Source: Pseudomonas subflava
GTDB taxonomy: Bacteria > Pseudomonadota > Gammaproteobacteria > Pseudomonadales > Pseudomonadaceae
Reading direction: 5' to 3'
Assembly (NCBI RefSeq): GCF_023823685.1
Contig: NZ_JAMXBF010000003.1
Location: 1 to 64,000, forward strand
DNA length: 64,000 nucleotides
The notes under the pieces were generated by a model, which saw only the letters and a list, made by a program, of their open reading frames with translations, was not told where the DNA came from and ran no database searches. The translations under genes were made by a program, and so were the position numbers. Positions 24,192 to 32,469 of the stretch are shown in pieces. How positions within the stretch are numbered: position 1 is the stretch's first letter; every line of letters begins with the position of its first letter.

Positions 24192-26508
24192 CGTCCAACG
24201 CCTGCTGCCGCGCCTGTTCGGCGCCCTGCTCCTGGCCCTGCTGGTGCTGGCCGCCTGGCAGTGGCGCGACGGCCCGCCGGTGCAGGCCAGCATGCTCGCC
24301 CTGCTGCCCAAGGGCGCCGGCGACGAGCTGGTGCAGCAGGCCGAGCAGCGCATGCAGGAGCCGCTGTCGCGCGAGCTGCTGATCCTGATCGGCCACCCAC
24401 AGCGCGAGCGCGCCATCGAGCTGGTGCGCCAGGCCGGTAAGCAGTGGCAGGCCAGCGGCCGTTTCGACAAGGTGCAGTGGAGCCTGCAGGCCGACCTCGA
24501 CGCCATCCGCCAGCAACTGCGCGGCGAGCGCCTGGCCCTGCTGGCACCGACTGACCTCCAGCTGCTGATCGAGCAGCCGGACAGCTTCATCGAGCAGCGC
24601 ACGCAGCAGTTGTTCGACACCTTCGCCGGCTTCGGCCTGCTGCCCACCGAGCAGGACTGGTTCGGCCTCGGCCTGCGCGCCCAACAGACGCTGAATCCCG
24701 GCAGCCGCATCCAGGCCGACCTCGGCAGCGGCGCCCTGCTGCTGCAGGACGACGGCACCACCTGGGCTCTGCTGCGCCTGCGTACCCGTGGCGATGCCTT
24801 CGACATGCAGGCTCCACCGCAGATCGCCGCCGCCGTGGCCGAGCTGCGCCAGCAGATCGAGAGCGAAGGTGGCCAGCTGCTCGCTGCCGGTGGCGCGCTG
24901 CACGCCGCGGCCGGCCAGGCCAAGGCCACCCAGGAGATCGCTCTGATCGGCGGCGGCGCCACTCTCGGCACCCTGCTCCTGCTACTGCTGGCCTTCCGCC
25001 GCCCGCGCATCCTGGTCAGCCTGCTGCCGATGGGCGTGGCGCTGCTGGCCGGCTGCACTGCCTGCGTGCTGGTGTTCGGCCAGATCAACGCGCTGACCCT
25101 GGTGCTCGGCGCCAGCCTGGTCGGCGTCGCCGCCGACTACCCACAGCACTACCTGAGCAAGAGCTGGGGCGACGGCCCCTGGTCGAGCTGGGCCGCGCTG
25201 CGCGAGACCCTGCCGGGACTGAGCCTGAGCCTCGGCACTAACCTCGCCGGCTATGTGGCGCTGGCCTTCACCCCGTTCCCGGCGCTGACCCAGATCGCCC
25301 TGTTCTCCGCCGCCGGCCTGATCGGCGCCTACCTGTGCTCGGTGTGCCTGCTACCGGCCTGGCTGAACAACCTGCGCCTGGCGCCACCGGCCAGCCTGCG
25401 CCGCGCCGCCGGGCGCCTGGTGCAGCGCCGCGAACGCCTGCTGGCGCGCACCGGCAGCTGGCCGCTGCTGCTCGCCCTGCTGGCCTTCTGCGCCGGCGGC
25501 CTGTGGCAGCTGACGCCGCAAAACGACCTGCGCCAGTGGCTGGGCCAAGAGCCGAGGCTGATGAGCGAGGCCCGGCGCATCGCCGAGCTGACCGGCCAGC
25601 AGCCCACCAGCCAGTTCTTCCTGGTCCGTGGCGCCGACGAGCAACAGCTGCTGCAGCGCCAGACCGAACTCAGTGCGCGTCTGGACGCCGCCATCGCCGC
25701 CGGCCATCTGCGCGGCTATCGCGCCCTCAGCCAGCTGGTCGCCCCCGAGAGCGAACTGGCACCGCTGCGCGCCGCGCTGGCCAAGCTGCCGCAGCACTGG
25801 CAGCCGCTGCTCGACCTCGGCCTACCGGAGGCCGCGCTGCGCGCCGAGCTGGACGAGTTGCTGCGTGCGCCGCAGCCGAGCCTGGAGCAGGCCCTGGCCG
25901 GCCCGCTGGGCGAGGCCTGGCGCCCGCTGTGGCTGGGCCGCCATGGGAACGAGGTCGCCGGCATCGTCAGCCTGCAGGGCCTGAATGACAGCGCGCTGCT
26001 GCAGCAAACGGCCGAAGGGCTGCCCGGCGTGCAGCTGATCGACCGCCTGGGCGAGCTGAACCAGCTGTTCGCCGCCACCCAGCTCAGCGCTGCCGAGCTC
26101 AAGCTGATGTCCAGCGCCGCCATCCTGTTGCTGCTGTGCCTGCCCTTCGGCCTCGGCGGCGCGCTGCGGGTGATCTGCCTGCCGCTGCTCTCGGCCCTGG
26201 CGGCGCTGGCCTGTCTCGGCTGGCTGGGTCAGCCGCTGACCCTGTTCAGCCTGTTCGGCCTGCTGCTGATCACCGCCATCGGCGTCGACTACGCGATCCT
26301 CATGCGCGAGAACATCGGCGGCACGGCGGTGAGCCTGCTCGGCACCCTGCTCTCCGCGCTCACCGCGTGGATGTCGTTCGGCCTGCTGCTGATCAGCCAG
26401 ACCCCGGCCATCGCCAACTTCGGCTTGGCCATCAGTCTCGGCCTGCTGTTCTGTTTCCTGCTCTCGCCCTGGGCCGCCGGGCGGCCGCACAAGGAGGTCG
26501 TCGCGTGA
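24181..26508 (+). CDS. MMPL/RND-family exporter (aryl polyene)
   Basis: 775 residues. Two repeats, each with one leading span, a large extracytoplasmic domain and a block of five spans (blocks at about 255-410 and 640-770). The membrane blocks carry the RND relatives' 'GVAADYPQHYLS' and 'AIGVDYAILMRE' motifs with Asp in the membrane, as in MmpL proton-driven exporters. It should move aryl polyene lipid out of the inner membrane. The start is TTG at 24181, inside the end of the LolA-like gene, with AGGAG 11 bases upstream; no ATG is near. Confidence 0.9.
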   Translation: MSISVQRLLPRLFGALLLALLVLAAWQWRDGPPVQASMLALLPKGAGDELVQQAEQRMQEPLSRELLILIGHPQRERAIELVRQAGKQWQASGRFDKVQWSLQADLDAIRQQLRGERLALLAPTDLQLLIEQPDSFIEQRTQQLFDTFAGFGLLPTEQDWFGLGLRAQQTLNPGSRIQADLGSGALLLQDDGTTWALLRLRTRGDAFDMQAPPQIAAAVAELRQQIESEGGQLLAAGGALHAAAGQAKATQEIALIGGGATLGTLLLLLLAFRRPRILVSLLPMGVALLAGCTACVLVFGQINALTLVLGASLVGVAADYPQHYLSKSWGDGPWSSWAALRETLPGLSLSLGTNLAGYVALAFTPFPALTQIALFSAAGLIGAYLCSVCLLPAWLNNLRLAPPASLRRAAGRLVQRRERLLARTGSWPLLLALLAFCAGGLWQLTPQNDLRQWLGQEPRLMSEARRIAELTGQQPTSQFFLVRGADEQQLLQRQTELSARLDAAIAAGHLRGYRALSQLVAPESELAPLRAALAKLPQHWQPLLDLGLPEAALRAELDELLRAPQPSLEQALAGPLGEAWRPLWLGRHGNEVAGIVSLQGLNDSALLQQTAEGLPGVQLIDRLGELNQLFAATQLSAAELKLMSSAAILLLLCLPFGLGGALRVICLPLLSALAALACLGWLGQPLTLFSLFGLLLITAIGVDYAILMRENIGGTAVSLLGTLLSALTAWMSFGLLLISQTPAIANFGLAISLGLLFCFLLSPWAAGRPHKEVVA

Positions 26509-27656
26509 GCGTGCTCGGCTTCTGGCTGCTGGCCCTGGCGATCTACGCCCTGGTGGCGATCATCGGCGGGCGCCGGCTGATTCCCATCGTCGGCCAGTTG
26601 CTGGTGGCGGCCATCGCCATTCCCGCCCTGCTGCTGTTGTGGGTCGAGCCGCACTGGCAACTGAGCGCCCAGGACCTGCTGGCGCCGACCTGGCTGAACC
26701 TGACCTACGGTCTGTGCTTCGCCCTGCTGCTGGGCTACATCCTCAGCGACGTGATCGACCTGGACCTCAGCCCGGCCTGCTTGAAGATCGCCCTGCCCAG
26801 CTTTCTGGTGCCGATGCTGGCCGGCCTGGCCTGCTCGCTCTGGCTGCTGCCCGGCGAGCGCAGCTGGCTCAGCGCGGTGGGCATCGGCCTGCTGTTCTCG
26901 ATCACCGCCATCCCGGTGCTCTACCTGTTCCTGCAGAGCATCGGCTACCCGGCGGCGGACACCAAGCGCCTGCTGCACGCGGCGATCCTCATGGAATTCC
27001 TGTGCTGGAGCCTGTTCGGCCTGGCCCAGGGCAGTAGCCACCCGGCCGCGCTGCTGTGGCCGCTGCTGGCCGCCGCCCTGCCGCTGCTGTTGCACAAAGT
27101 GCTGCGCCTGCGCCACGGCCTGTTCTACAGCCTGCCATTCTTCGCCCTGATGCTGCTGTTCCAGCAACTCAAGATCAACGCCCTGGTGTTCGGCATCGCC
27201 TACATGCTGTGCCTGGGCTGGCTCAGGCAGCCGTTCGTGCTACCTCTGCCGGAGCGCGCCTGGAAGCTGCTGATGAACGGCCTGGCCGTGCCGCTGATCC
27301 TGACGTTCGGCGTGCTGCGCGTGGACTTCCATGGCATAGGTCAAGACTACTCCTGGCTGGCCATCGGTATGCTCGTCCTGCTGCCGGCCATCAGCAAGGT
27401 GCTCGGCAGCTGGCTCGGCCTGCACTGGGCCGACCCGAGCGCCGCGGCGCGGATCAAGTGGCACGAAAGCCTGCTGCTGAACATCCGCGGCCTCACCGAA
27501 ATCGTCTTCCTCAACCTGCTCCTGCAACTGCAGCTGATCGATTCGCTGGTGTATTTCGGTCTGCTGCTGATGAGCCTGTTCTCCACCCTGCTGCCGGCCC
27601 TGCTCGGCAAGCATGCCAACAACAATGAAGCGAGAAGCCGTTATGAAGTCTCCTGA
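26505..27656 (+). CDS. CPA2-like multi-span membrane protein (aryl polyene)
   Basis: 383 residues, about eleven hydrophobic spans. The C-terminal block 'RGLTEIVFLNLLLQLQLIDSLVYFGLLLMSLFST' strongly recalls the KefB/CPA2 antiporter motif 'RG-x2-EL-x2-LN'. 'SITAIPVLYLFLQSIGY' corresponds to the CPA2 'fPV' region. Where functional antiporters have an Asp-Asp pair in the membrane, this one reads M163-E164 in 'AAILMEFLCWS', so classic ion exchange may be lost or changed. GTG at 26505 overlaps the exporter stop by 4 bases, and AAGGAGG is at 26491-26497. Its role in aryl polyene export is unknown. Confidence 0.72.
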   Translation: MSVLGFWLLALAIYALVAIIGGRRLIPIVGQLLVAAIAIPALLLLWVEPHWQLSAQDLLAPTWLNLTYGLCFALLLGYILSDVIDLDLSPACLKIALPSFLVPMLAGLACSLWLLPGERSWLSAVGIGLLFSITAIPVLYLFLQSIGYPAADTKRLLHAAILMEFLCWSLFGLAQGSSHPAALLWPLLAAALPLLLHKVLRLRHGLFYSLPFFALMLLFQQLKINALVFGIAYMLCLGWLRQPFVLPLPERAWKLLMNGLAVPLILTFGVLRVDFHGIGQDYSWLAIGMLVLLPAISKVLGSWLGLHWADPSAAARIKWHESLLLNIRGLTEIVFLNLLLQLQLIDSLVYFGLLLMSLFSTLLPALLGKHANNNEARSRYEVS

Positions 27657-28890
27657 AGTCGAACAGCGTCAGATCGTCGTCATCGGCGCGGGTCCGTCCG
27701 GCGCCATCGCCGCCGCCATCCTCAAGCGCCAGGGCCACGATGTGCTGGTGCTGGAACGCCAGCGCTTCCCGCGCTTCTCCATCGGCGAGAGCCTGCTGTC
27801 GCACTGCCTCGACTTCGTCGAGGAAGCCGGCATGCTCGAAGCGGTGCAGGCCGCCGGCTTCCAGACCAAGCACGGCGCGGCCTTCGCCTGGGGCGAGCGC
27901 TACACCGAGTTCGACTTCCGCGACAAATTCACCGAGGGCAAGGGCTCGACCTACCAGGTGATCCGCGCCGACTTCGACAAGTTGCTGGCCGACCAAGCCG
28001 AGCTGCAGGGCGTGGATATCCGCTACGAGGAAGAAATCTTCGCCGCCGACTTCTCTGGCGACTGCCCACGCCTGTCGGTGCGCCGCCTGGCCGACGGCCA
28101 CGAGTATGAAGTCGAATGTGCCTTCGTCCTCGACGGCAGCGGCTACGGCCGCGTGCTGCCGCGCCTGCTCGACCTCGACACGCCGTCGTCCTTCCCGATC
28201 CGCCAGGCGGTGTTCACCCACATCGAGGACCGCATCGACCCGGCCTCCGGCTTCGACCGCGAGAAGATCCTGATCACCACGCACCCGACACTCAGGGACG
28301 TGTGGTTCTGGACCATCCCTTTCAGCAACGGCCGCTGCTCGCTCGGCGTGGTCTCCGCCGCCGAGCACTACGAGGGCTACCCGAAGGACCTCGACGCCTG
28401 CCTCAAGCAGTTTGTCGCCGAGACTCCGAGCCTGGCCAAAGTGCTGGAAAACGCCGTGTGGGACACCCCGGCGCGCGCCATCGGCGGCTACTCGGCCAAC
28501 GTCAAGAGCCTGCACGGCCCGGGCTTCGCCCTGCTGGGCAACGCCGCCGAGTTCCTCGACCCGGTGTTCAGCTCCGGCGTGACCATCGCCATGCGCTCGG
28601 CGAGCATGGCCGCCGGCCTGCTGCATCGCCAGCTCAGCGGTGAGACGGTGGACTGGAAGAACGAGTTCGCCATCCCGCTCAAGCGCGGCGTGGATACGTT
28701 CCGCGTGTATGTGCAGGGTTGGTACGATGGCAGCTTCCAGGACGTGATCTTCTACGAGAAGGCCACGCCGGAGATCCGCCGCATGATCTGCTCGATCCTC
28801 GCCGGCTACGCCTGGGACGAGAAGAACCCCTATGTCGCCGAGCCCAAGCGCCGCCTGGGCGTGCTGGCCGAGATCTGCGCGACCAACTGA
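27643..28890 (+). CDS. FAD-dependent oxidoreductase, tryptophan-halogenase-like (aryl polyene)
   Basis: 415 residues. The FAD-binding motif G15-A-G-P-S-G20 is followed by 'RFPRFSIGESLL'. The flavin-dependent halogenase motif W-x-W-x-I-P is present at 221-226 ('WFWTIP'), and a Lys (K76 in 'FQTKHGAAF') falls where halogenases hold the catalytic Lys. 'PVFSSGVTIAMRSA' closes the FAD site. It could halogenate or oxidise the aryl head. ATG 27643 overlaps the previous gene by 14 bases; ATG 27625 and 27613 are in frame. Family membership is firm, the reaction is not. Confidence 0.87.
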   Translation: MKSPEVEQRQIVVIGAGPSGAIAAAILKRQGHDVLVLERQRFPRFSIGESLLSHCLDFVEEAGMLEAVQAAGFQTKHGAAFAWGERYTEFDFRDKFTEGKGSTYQVIRADFDKLLADQAELQGVDIRYEEEIFAADFSGDCPRLSVRRLADGHEYEVECAFVLDGSGYGRVLPRLLDLDTPSSFPIRQAVFTHIEDRIDPASGFDREKILITTHPTLRDVWFWTIPFSNGRCSLGVVSAAEHYEGYPKDLDACLKQFVAETPSLAKVLENAVWDTPARAIGGYSANVKSLHGPGFALLGNAAEFLDPVFSSGVTIAMRSASMAAGLLHRQLSGETVDWKNEFAIPLKRGVDTFRVYVQGWYDGSFQDVIFYEKATPEIRRMICSILAGYAWDEKNPYVAEPKRRLGVLAEICATN

Positions 28891-28903
28891 GGAAACCCTG
28901 TCG

Positions 28904-29614
28904 ATGGAACGCGCCGCACCTACCTACGTCGAGGAAACCCGCTTCGGCTTCTGGTTCCTGCAGAGCCACGTGTGGCAACACCATGTGCTGCGCGTGGCAA
29001 TCAACGATCTCAAGCGCCTGATCGATGCGCCGCTGCCGCAGGCACCGGTGCTGCTCGACGCAGGTTGCGGCCAGGGCCGCTCGTTCGGTCTGCTCAACGA
29101 GGCCTACGCCCCGGCGCGGATGATCGGCCTCGACGCCGACCCGCACAGCCTCGACTGCTCGCGCGCCGAGGCCGAGCGCTTGGGCCTCGACGTACAACTG
29201 ATCGCCAGCGACTGCGCGGCCATCGACCTGCCGGATGCCAGCGTCGACATCCTGTTCTGCCACCAGACTTTCCACCACTTGGTCGAGCAGGAACGGGCCC
29301 TGGCCGAGTTCTGGCGCGTGCTGAAACCGGGTGGCCTGCTGCTGTTCGCCGAGTCGACCAAGTTCTACATCGACACTTGGGTGATCCGCTGGCTGTTCCG
29401 CCACCCGATGCATGTGCAGAAGAGCGCCGAGGAATACCTGGGCATGCTGCGCCAGCAGGGCTTCCAGTTCGAGGACCGCAACGTCTCCTACCCCTACCTG
29501 TGGTGGAGCCGCGCCAAGGACTTCGGCCTGCTCGAGCGCTGGGGCATCATGAAGGCCAAGCCGTTTGGCCAGCGTGACGAGACCCTGGTCAACGCAGTGG
29601 CGCGTAAGCCGTGA
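28904..29614 (+). CDS. Class I SAM-dependent methyltransferase (aryl polyene)
   Basis: 236 residues. Motif I 'VLLDAGCGQGRSFGLL' near 48-63 binds S-adenosylmethionine, 'IGLDADPHSLDCS' holds the acidic residue for the ribose, and 'DILFCHQTFHHL' and 'RVLKPGGLLLFAE' are motifs II to IV. It probably methylates the phenolic head of the aryl polyene, a common last step in other organisms. ATG at 28904 with AGGAA ten bases upstream; the stop overlaps the next start by 4 bases. Confidence 0.87.
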   Translation: MERAAPTYVEETRFGFWFLQSHVWQHHVLRVAINDLKRLIDAPLPQAPVLLDAGCGQGRSFGLLNEAYAPARMIGLDADPHSLDCSRAEAERLGLDVQLIASDCAAIDLPDASVDILFCHQTFHHLVEQERALAEFWRVLKPGGLLLFAESTKFYIDTWVIRWLFRHPMHVQKSAEEYLGMLRQQGFQFEDRNVSYPYLWWSRAKDFGLLERWGIMKAKPFGQRDETLVNAVARKP

Positions 29615-30108
29615 TGCTACGGGTTGTACTGCTCGCCCTGACCCTGTTGCTCGGTGCCTGCGCCGGGCACACGCCCGTGCCGGCGAGCAGCCCCGCACTG
29701 AGCGCCGCACTGCCCATCAGCCTGCAGATCGAGCGCACACAGAGTGCTGAGCAGCGCGACTGGCTGCTGGTCATCCAGGCCGAAGGCCAGGCCCTGCGCT
29801 GGTCGCTGTTCGATCCACTCGGCGTGCCGCTGGCGCGCCAACTGCTGGAGCACGGCGAATGGCGCAACGACGGCCTGCTGCCACCGAATGCCGAGGCCCG
29901 CGAGCTGTTCGCTGCCCTGTTGTTCGCCCTCACCGCCGATAACGCGCTGACCGCCTACCCCGAGGGCAGCTGGCAGCGCGGCGCCGATGGTCAGCGCCGG
30001 CTTAACCCGGACTGGCGAATCCGCTACCGTTCCGCACTGGACTTCACCCTCGCCGCACCGCAGCTCAGCTATCGGGTGCGCGCGCTGAACCAAGAAGAAG
30101 GCAACTGA
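29611..30108 (+). CDS. DUF3261 lipoprotein (aryl polyene)
   Basis: 165 residues with a lipoprotein signal: a hydrophobic core and lipobox L-G-A-C, the acylated Cys at 17. The rest is a small beta-rich domain ('DWLLVIQAEGQALRWSLFDPLGVPLARQLL') that matches the DUF3261 proteins present in most aryl polyene operons. Likely an outer membrane-anchored partner of the LolA-like carrier, analogous to LolB; that role is inference. Starts at GTG 29611 (or ATG 29614) overlapping the methyltransferase stop. Confidence 0.83.
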   Translation: MMLRVVLLALTLLLGACAGHTPVPASSPALSAALPISLQIERTQSAEQRDWLLVIQAEGQALRWSLFDPLGVPLARQLLEHGEWRNDGLLPPNAEARELFAALLFALTADNALTAYPEGSWQRGADGQRRLNPDWRIRYRSALDFTLAAPQLSYRVRALNQEEGN

Positions 30109-31295
30109 TGCCCAGCTATTTAAATGCCCTCGGCCTGCTGTGCGCCCTGGGCGAAGGCAAGCAGGCGGTGGCCGACGCACTGCTGGCCGGCGATGCCTCC
30201 GGCATGCGCGCCGAGGACGGCTGGGTCACCGACCGCCGTCTCACCGTCGGCGCCGTGCGCGCTGCCCTGCCGGCCATGCCGGAGGGCTTCGAAACCGCCC
30301 ATAGCCGCAACAACCAGCTGCTGCTGGCCGCCGCCCAACAGATCGAGCCCGAGCTGCGCGCCGCCATCGCCCGCTACGGCGCCGCCCGCGTCGGCCTGGT
30401 GCTGGGCACCAGCACCTCGGGCATCCGCGAGGCCAGCGACGGCATCGCCCGCTTCCTTCACGAGGGCGAGCTGCCCGCTGCATACGACTACGCCCAACAG
30501 GAGATGGCCGCGCCGGCCACCTTCCTCGCCGACTGGTTGCAACTGGCCGGCCCGGTTTACTGCCAGTCCACCGCCTGCACCTCCAGCGCGCGCGCCCTGC
30601 TCAGCGCCCATCGCCTGCTGCAACAAGGGCTGTGCGATGCAGTGATCTGCGGCGGCGTGGACAGCCTGTGCCGTCTGACCCTGAATGGCTTCTCGGCCCT
30701 CGAAGCGGTCTCCGCCGAGCCCTGTAATCCCTTCTCGGTGAACCGCCACGGCATCAATATCGGCGAGGGCGCCGCACTGTTCCTGATGACCAAGGAAGCC
30801 AGTCCGATCGCCTTCCTCGGCGGCGCTGCCACCTCCGACGCGCACCATATTTCCGCGCCACACCCCGAGGGTCTCGGCGCCCGCGCGGCGATGGACAAGG
30901 CCCTGGCCAACGCCGGCCTGCAGCCCGGCGATATCGACTACCTCAACCTGCACGGCACCGCCACGGCGCACAACGATGCGATGGAGAGCAAGGCCGTACA
31001 AGGCCTGTTCCCCGCCGGCGTGCCCTGCTCGTCGAGCAAGCCGCTGACCGGACACACCCTGGGCGCCGCCGGCGCGCTGGAGGCGGCCTTCTGCTGGCTG
31101 ACCCTGAGTGAGCACAACCGCGACGGCCTGCTGCCGCCGCACTTGTGGGACGGCCAGGCCGACCCGGCACTGGAGCCCCTGCAGCTGGTTGGCGCTGGCG
31201 ATCAGCTGGCCCGCAGCAGCGGCCGCCGCCTGATGAGCAACTCCTTTGCCTTCGGCGGCAATAACGTCGCCTTGATCCTGGGAGACGCGCCATGA
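30108..31295 (+). CDS. Beta-ketoacyl-ACP synthase (aryl polyene, first)
   Basis: 395 residues, a full type II ketosynthase. The triad is C157 in 'CQSTACTSSARAL', H282 in 'NLHGTATAHND', and H316 in 'LTGHTLGAAGALE'. It condenses malonyl-ACP with the growing polyene, and would pair with the small chain length factor at 14869. The start shares one base with the previous stop (TGATG), and the stop overlaps the dehydratase start as ATGA. Confidence 0.92.
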   Translation: MPSYLNALGLLCALGEGKQAVADALLAGDASGMRAEDGWVTDRRLTVGAVRAALPAMPEGFETAHSRNNQLLLAAAQQIEPELRAAIARYGAARVGLVLGTSTSGIREASDGIARFLHEGELPAAYDYAQQEMAAPATFLADWLQLAGPVYCQSTACTSSARALLSAHRLLQQGLCDAVICGGVDSLCRLTLNGFSALEAVSAEPCNPFSVNRHGINIGEGAALFLMTKEASPIAFLGGAATSDAHHISAPHPEGLGARAAMDKALANAGLQPGDIDYLNLHGTATAHNDAMESKAVQGLFPAGVPCSSSKPLTGHTLGAAGALEAAFCWLTLSEHNRDGLLPPHLWDGQADPALEPLQLVGAGDQLARSSGRRLMSNSFAFGGNNVALILGDAP

Positions 31296-31744
31296 GCCTG
31301 TGGCCGATCGCCGAGCTGGTGCCGCACGCCGGCGACATGATCCTGATCGACGAGGTGCTGAGCTTCGGCGCCGAGGACATCGAGACCCGCCTCACCGTGC
31401 GCCCCGGCGGCCTGTTCAGCCAGGCCGACGGCAGCCTGCCGGCCTGGGTCGGCATCGAGCTGATGGCGCAGAGCGTGGCCGCCTACGCCGGCTGCCAGGC
31501 GCGCCAGGCCGGTCTGCCGGTGGAGCTGGGCTTCCTGCTCGGCACGCGCAAGTTCGAGTGCAACGTCGAACGCTTCCCGGCCGGTGCCGAGCTGCGCATC
31601 AAGGCCCTGCGCTCGCTGCAGGACGACAACGGCATGGGCGTGTTCGAATGCCACCTGGACGGCCCCGACATCCACGCCGAGGCACGTCTCAATGTGTTCC
31701 GCCCGCCGGAAGTGGCCAGCTATCTACAAGAGCAATCGCAATGA
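31292..31744 (+). CDS. ApeP-type 3-hydroxyacyl-ACP dehydratase (aryl polyene)
   Basis: 150 residues, a hotdog fold. 'LVPHAGDMILIDEVL' places a His (H12) like the catalytic His of FabZ, and 'WVGIELMAQSVAAYAGCQAR' is the central hotdog helix with a Glu. It should dehydrate the 3-hydroxy intermediate to form each double bond, together with the ApeI-type domain fused to the ligase at 17429. Overlaps its neighbours by 4 bases on each side. Confidence 0.88.
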   Translation: MSLWPIAELVPHAGDMILIDEVLSFGAEDIETRLTVRPGGLFSQADGSLPAWVGIELMAQSVAAYAGCQARQAGLPVELGFLLGTRKFECNVERFPAGAELRIKALRSLQDDNGMGVFECHLDGPDIHAEARLNVFRPPEVASYLQEQSQ

Positions 31745-32469
31745 CTGAAACCATTCTGGTGACCGGCTCCAGCCGCGGCATCGGCCGTGCCATCGCCCTG
31801 CGCCTGGCCCGCTCCGGTTACGACATCGTCCTGCACTGCCGCTCGCGCCGCGACGAGGCCGAAGCCGTGCAGGCGCAGATCACCGAGCTGGGCCAGCAGG
31901 CGCGCATCCTGCAATTCGACGTGTCCGACCGCGCCGCCTGCCGCGAAGCGCTGGAGACCGACGTCGAGCAGCACGGCGCCTACTACGGCGTGGTGTGCAA
32001 CGCCGGTCTGACCCGCGACGGCGCCTTCCCGGCGCTGAGCGACGAGGACTGGGACCAGGTACTGCGCACCAACCTCGATGGTTTCTACAACGTGCTGCAC
32101 CCGCTGACCATGCCGATGATCCGCCGCCGCAAGGCCGGGCGCATCGTCTGCATCACCTCGGTGTCCGGGCTGATCGGCAACCGCGGCCAGGTCAACTACA
32201 GCGCCTCCAAGGCCGGTGTGATCGGCGCCGCCAAGGCCCTGGCCATCGAGCTGGGCAAGCGCAAGATCACGGTCAACTGCGTGGCGCCGGGGCTGATCGA
32301 CACCGAGATCCTGGATGACCTGGTGCCGGTGGACGAGATCCTCAAGATGATTCCGGCCGCGCGCATGGGCACCCCCGAGGAAGTGGCCGGTGCGGTGAAT
32401 TTCCTGATGTCCGAGGAGGCGGCGTACATTACCCGCCAGGTCCTCGCGGTGAACGGTGGTTTGTGTTGA
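31741..32469 (+). CDS. 3-oxoacyl-ACP reductase, FabG-like (aryl polyene)
   Basis: 242 residues, a short-chain dehydrogenase. NADPH site 'TGSSRGIG' at 8-15, 'NAG' at about 87, catalytic S140, Y153 and K157 ('YSASK'). It reduces the 3-keto group in each elongation cycle. The frame is open much further upstream through the previous gene, but ATG 31741 overlaps the dehydratase stop (ATGA) and gives the family length. The stop shares one base with the next start. Confidence 0.92.
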   Translation: MTETILVTGSSRGIGRAIALRLARSGYDIVLHCRSRRDEAEAVQAQITELGQQARILQFDVSDRAACREALETDVEQHGAYYGVVCNAGLTRDGAFPALSDEDWDQVLRTNLDGFYNVLHPLTMPMIRRRKAGRIVCITSVSGLIGNRGQVNYSASKAGVIGAAKALAIELGKRKITVNCVAPGLIDTEILDDLVPVDEILKMIPAARMGTPEEVAGAVNFLMSEEAAYITRQVLAVNGGLC

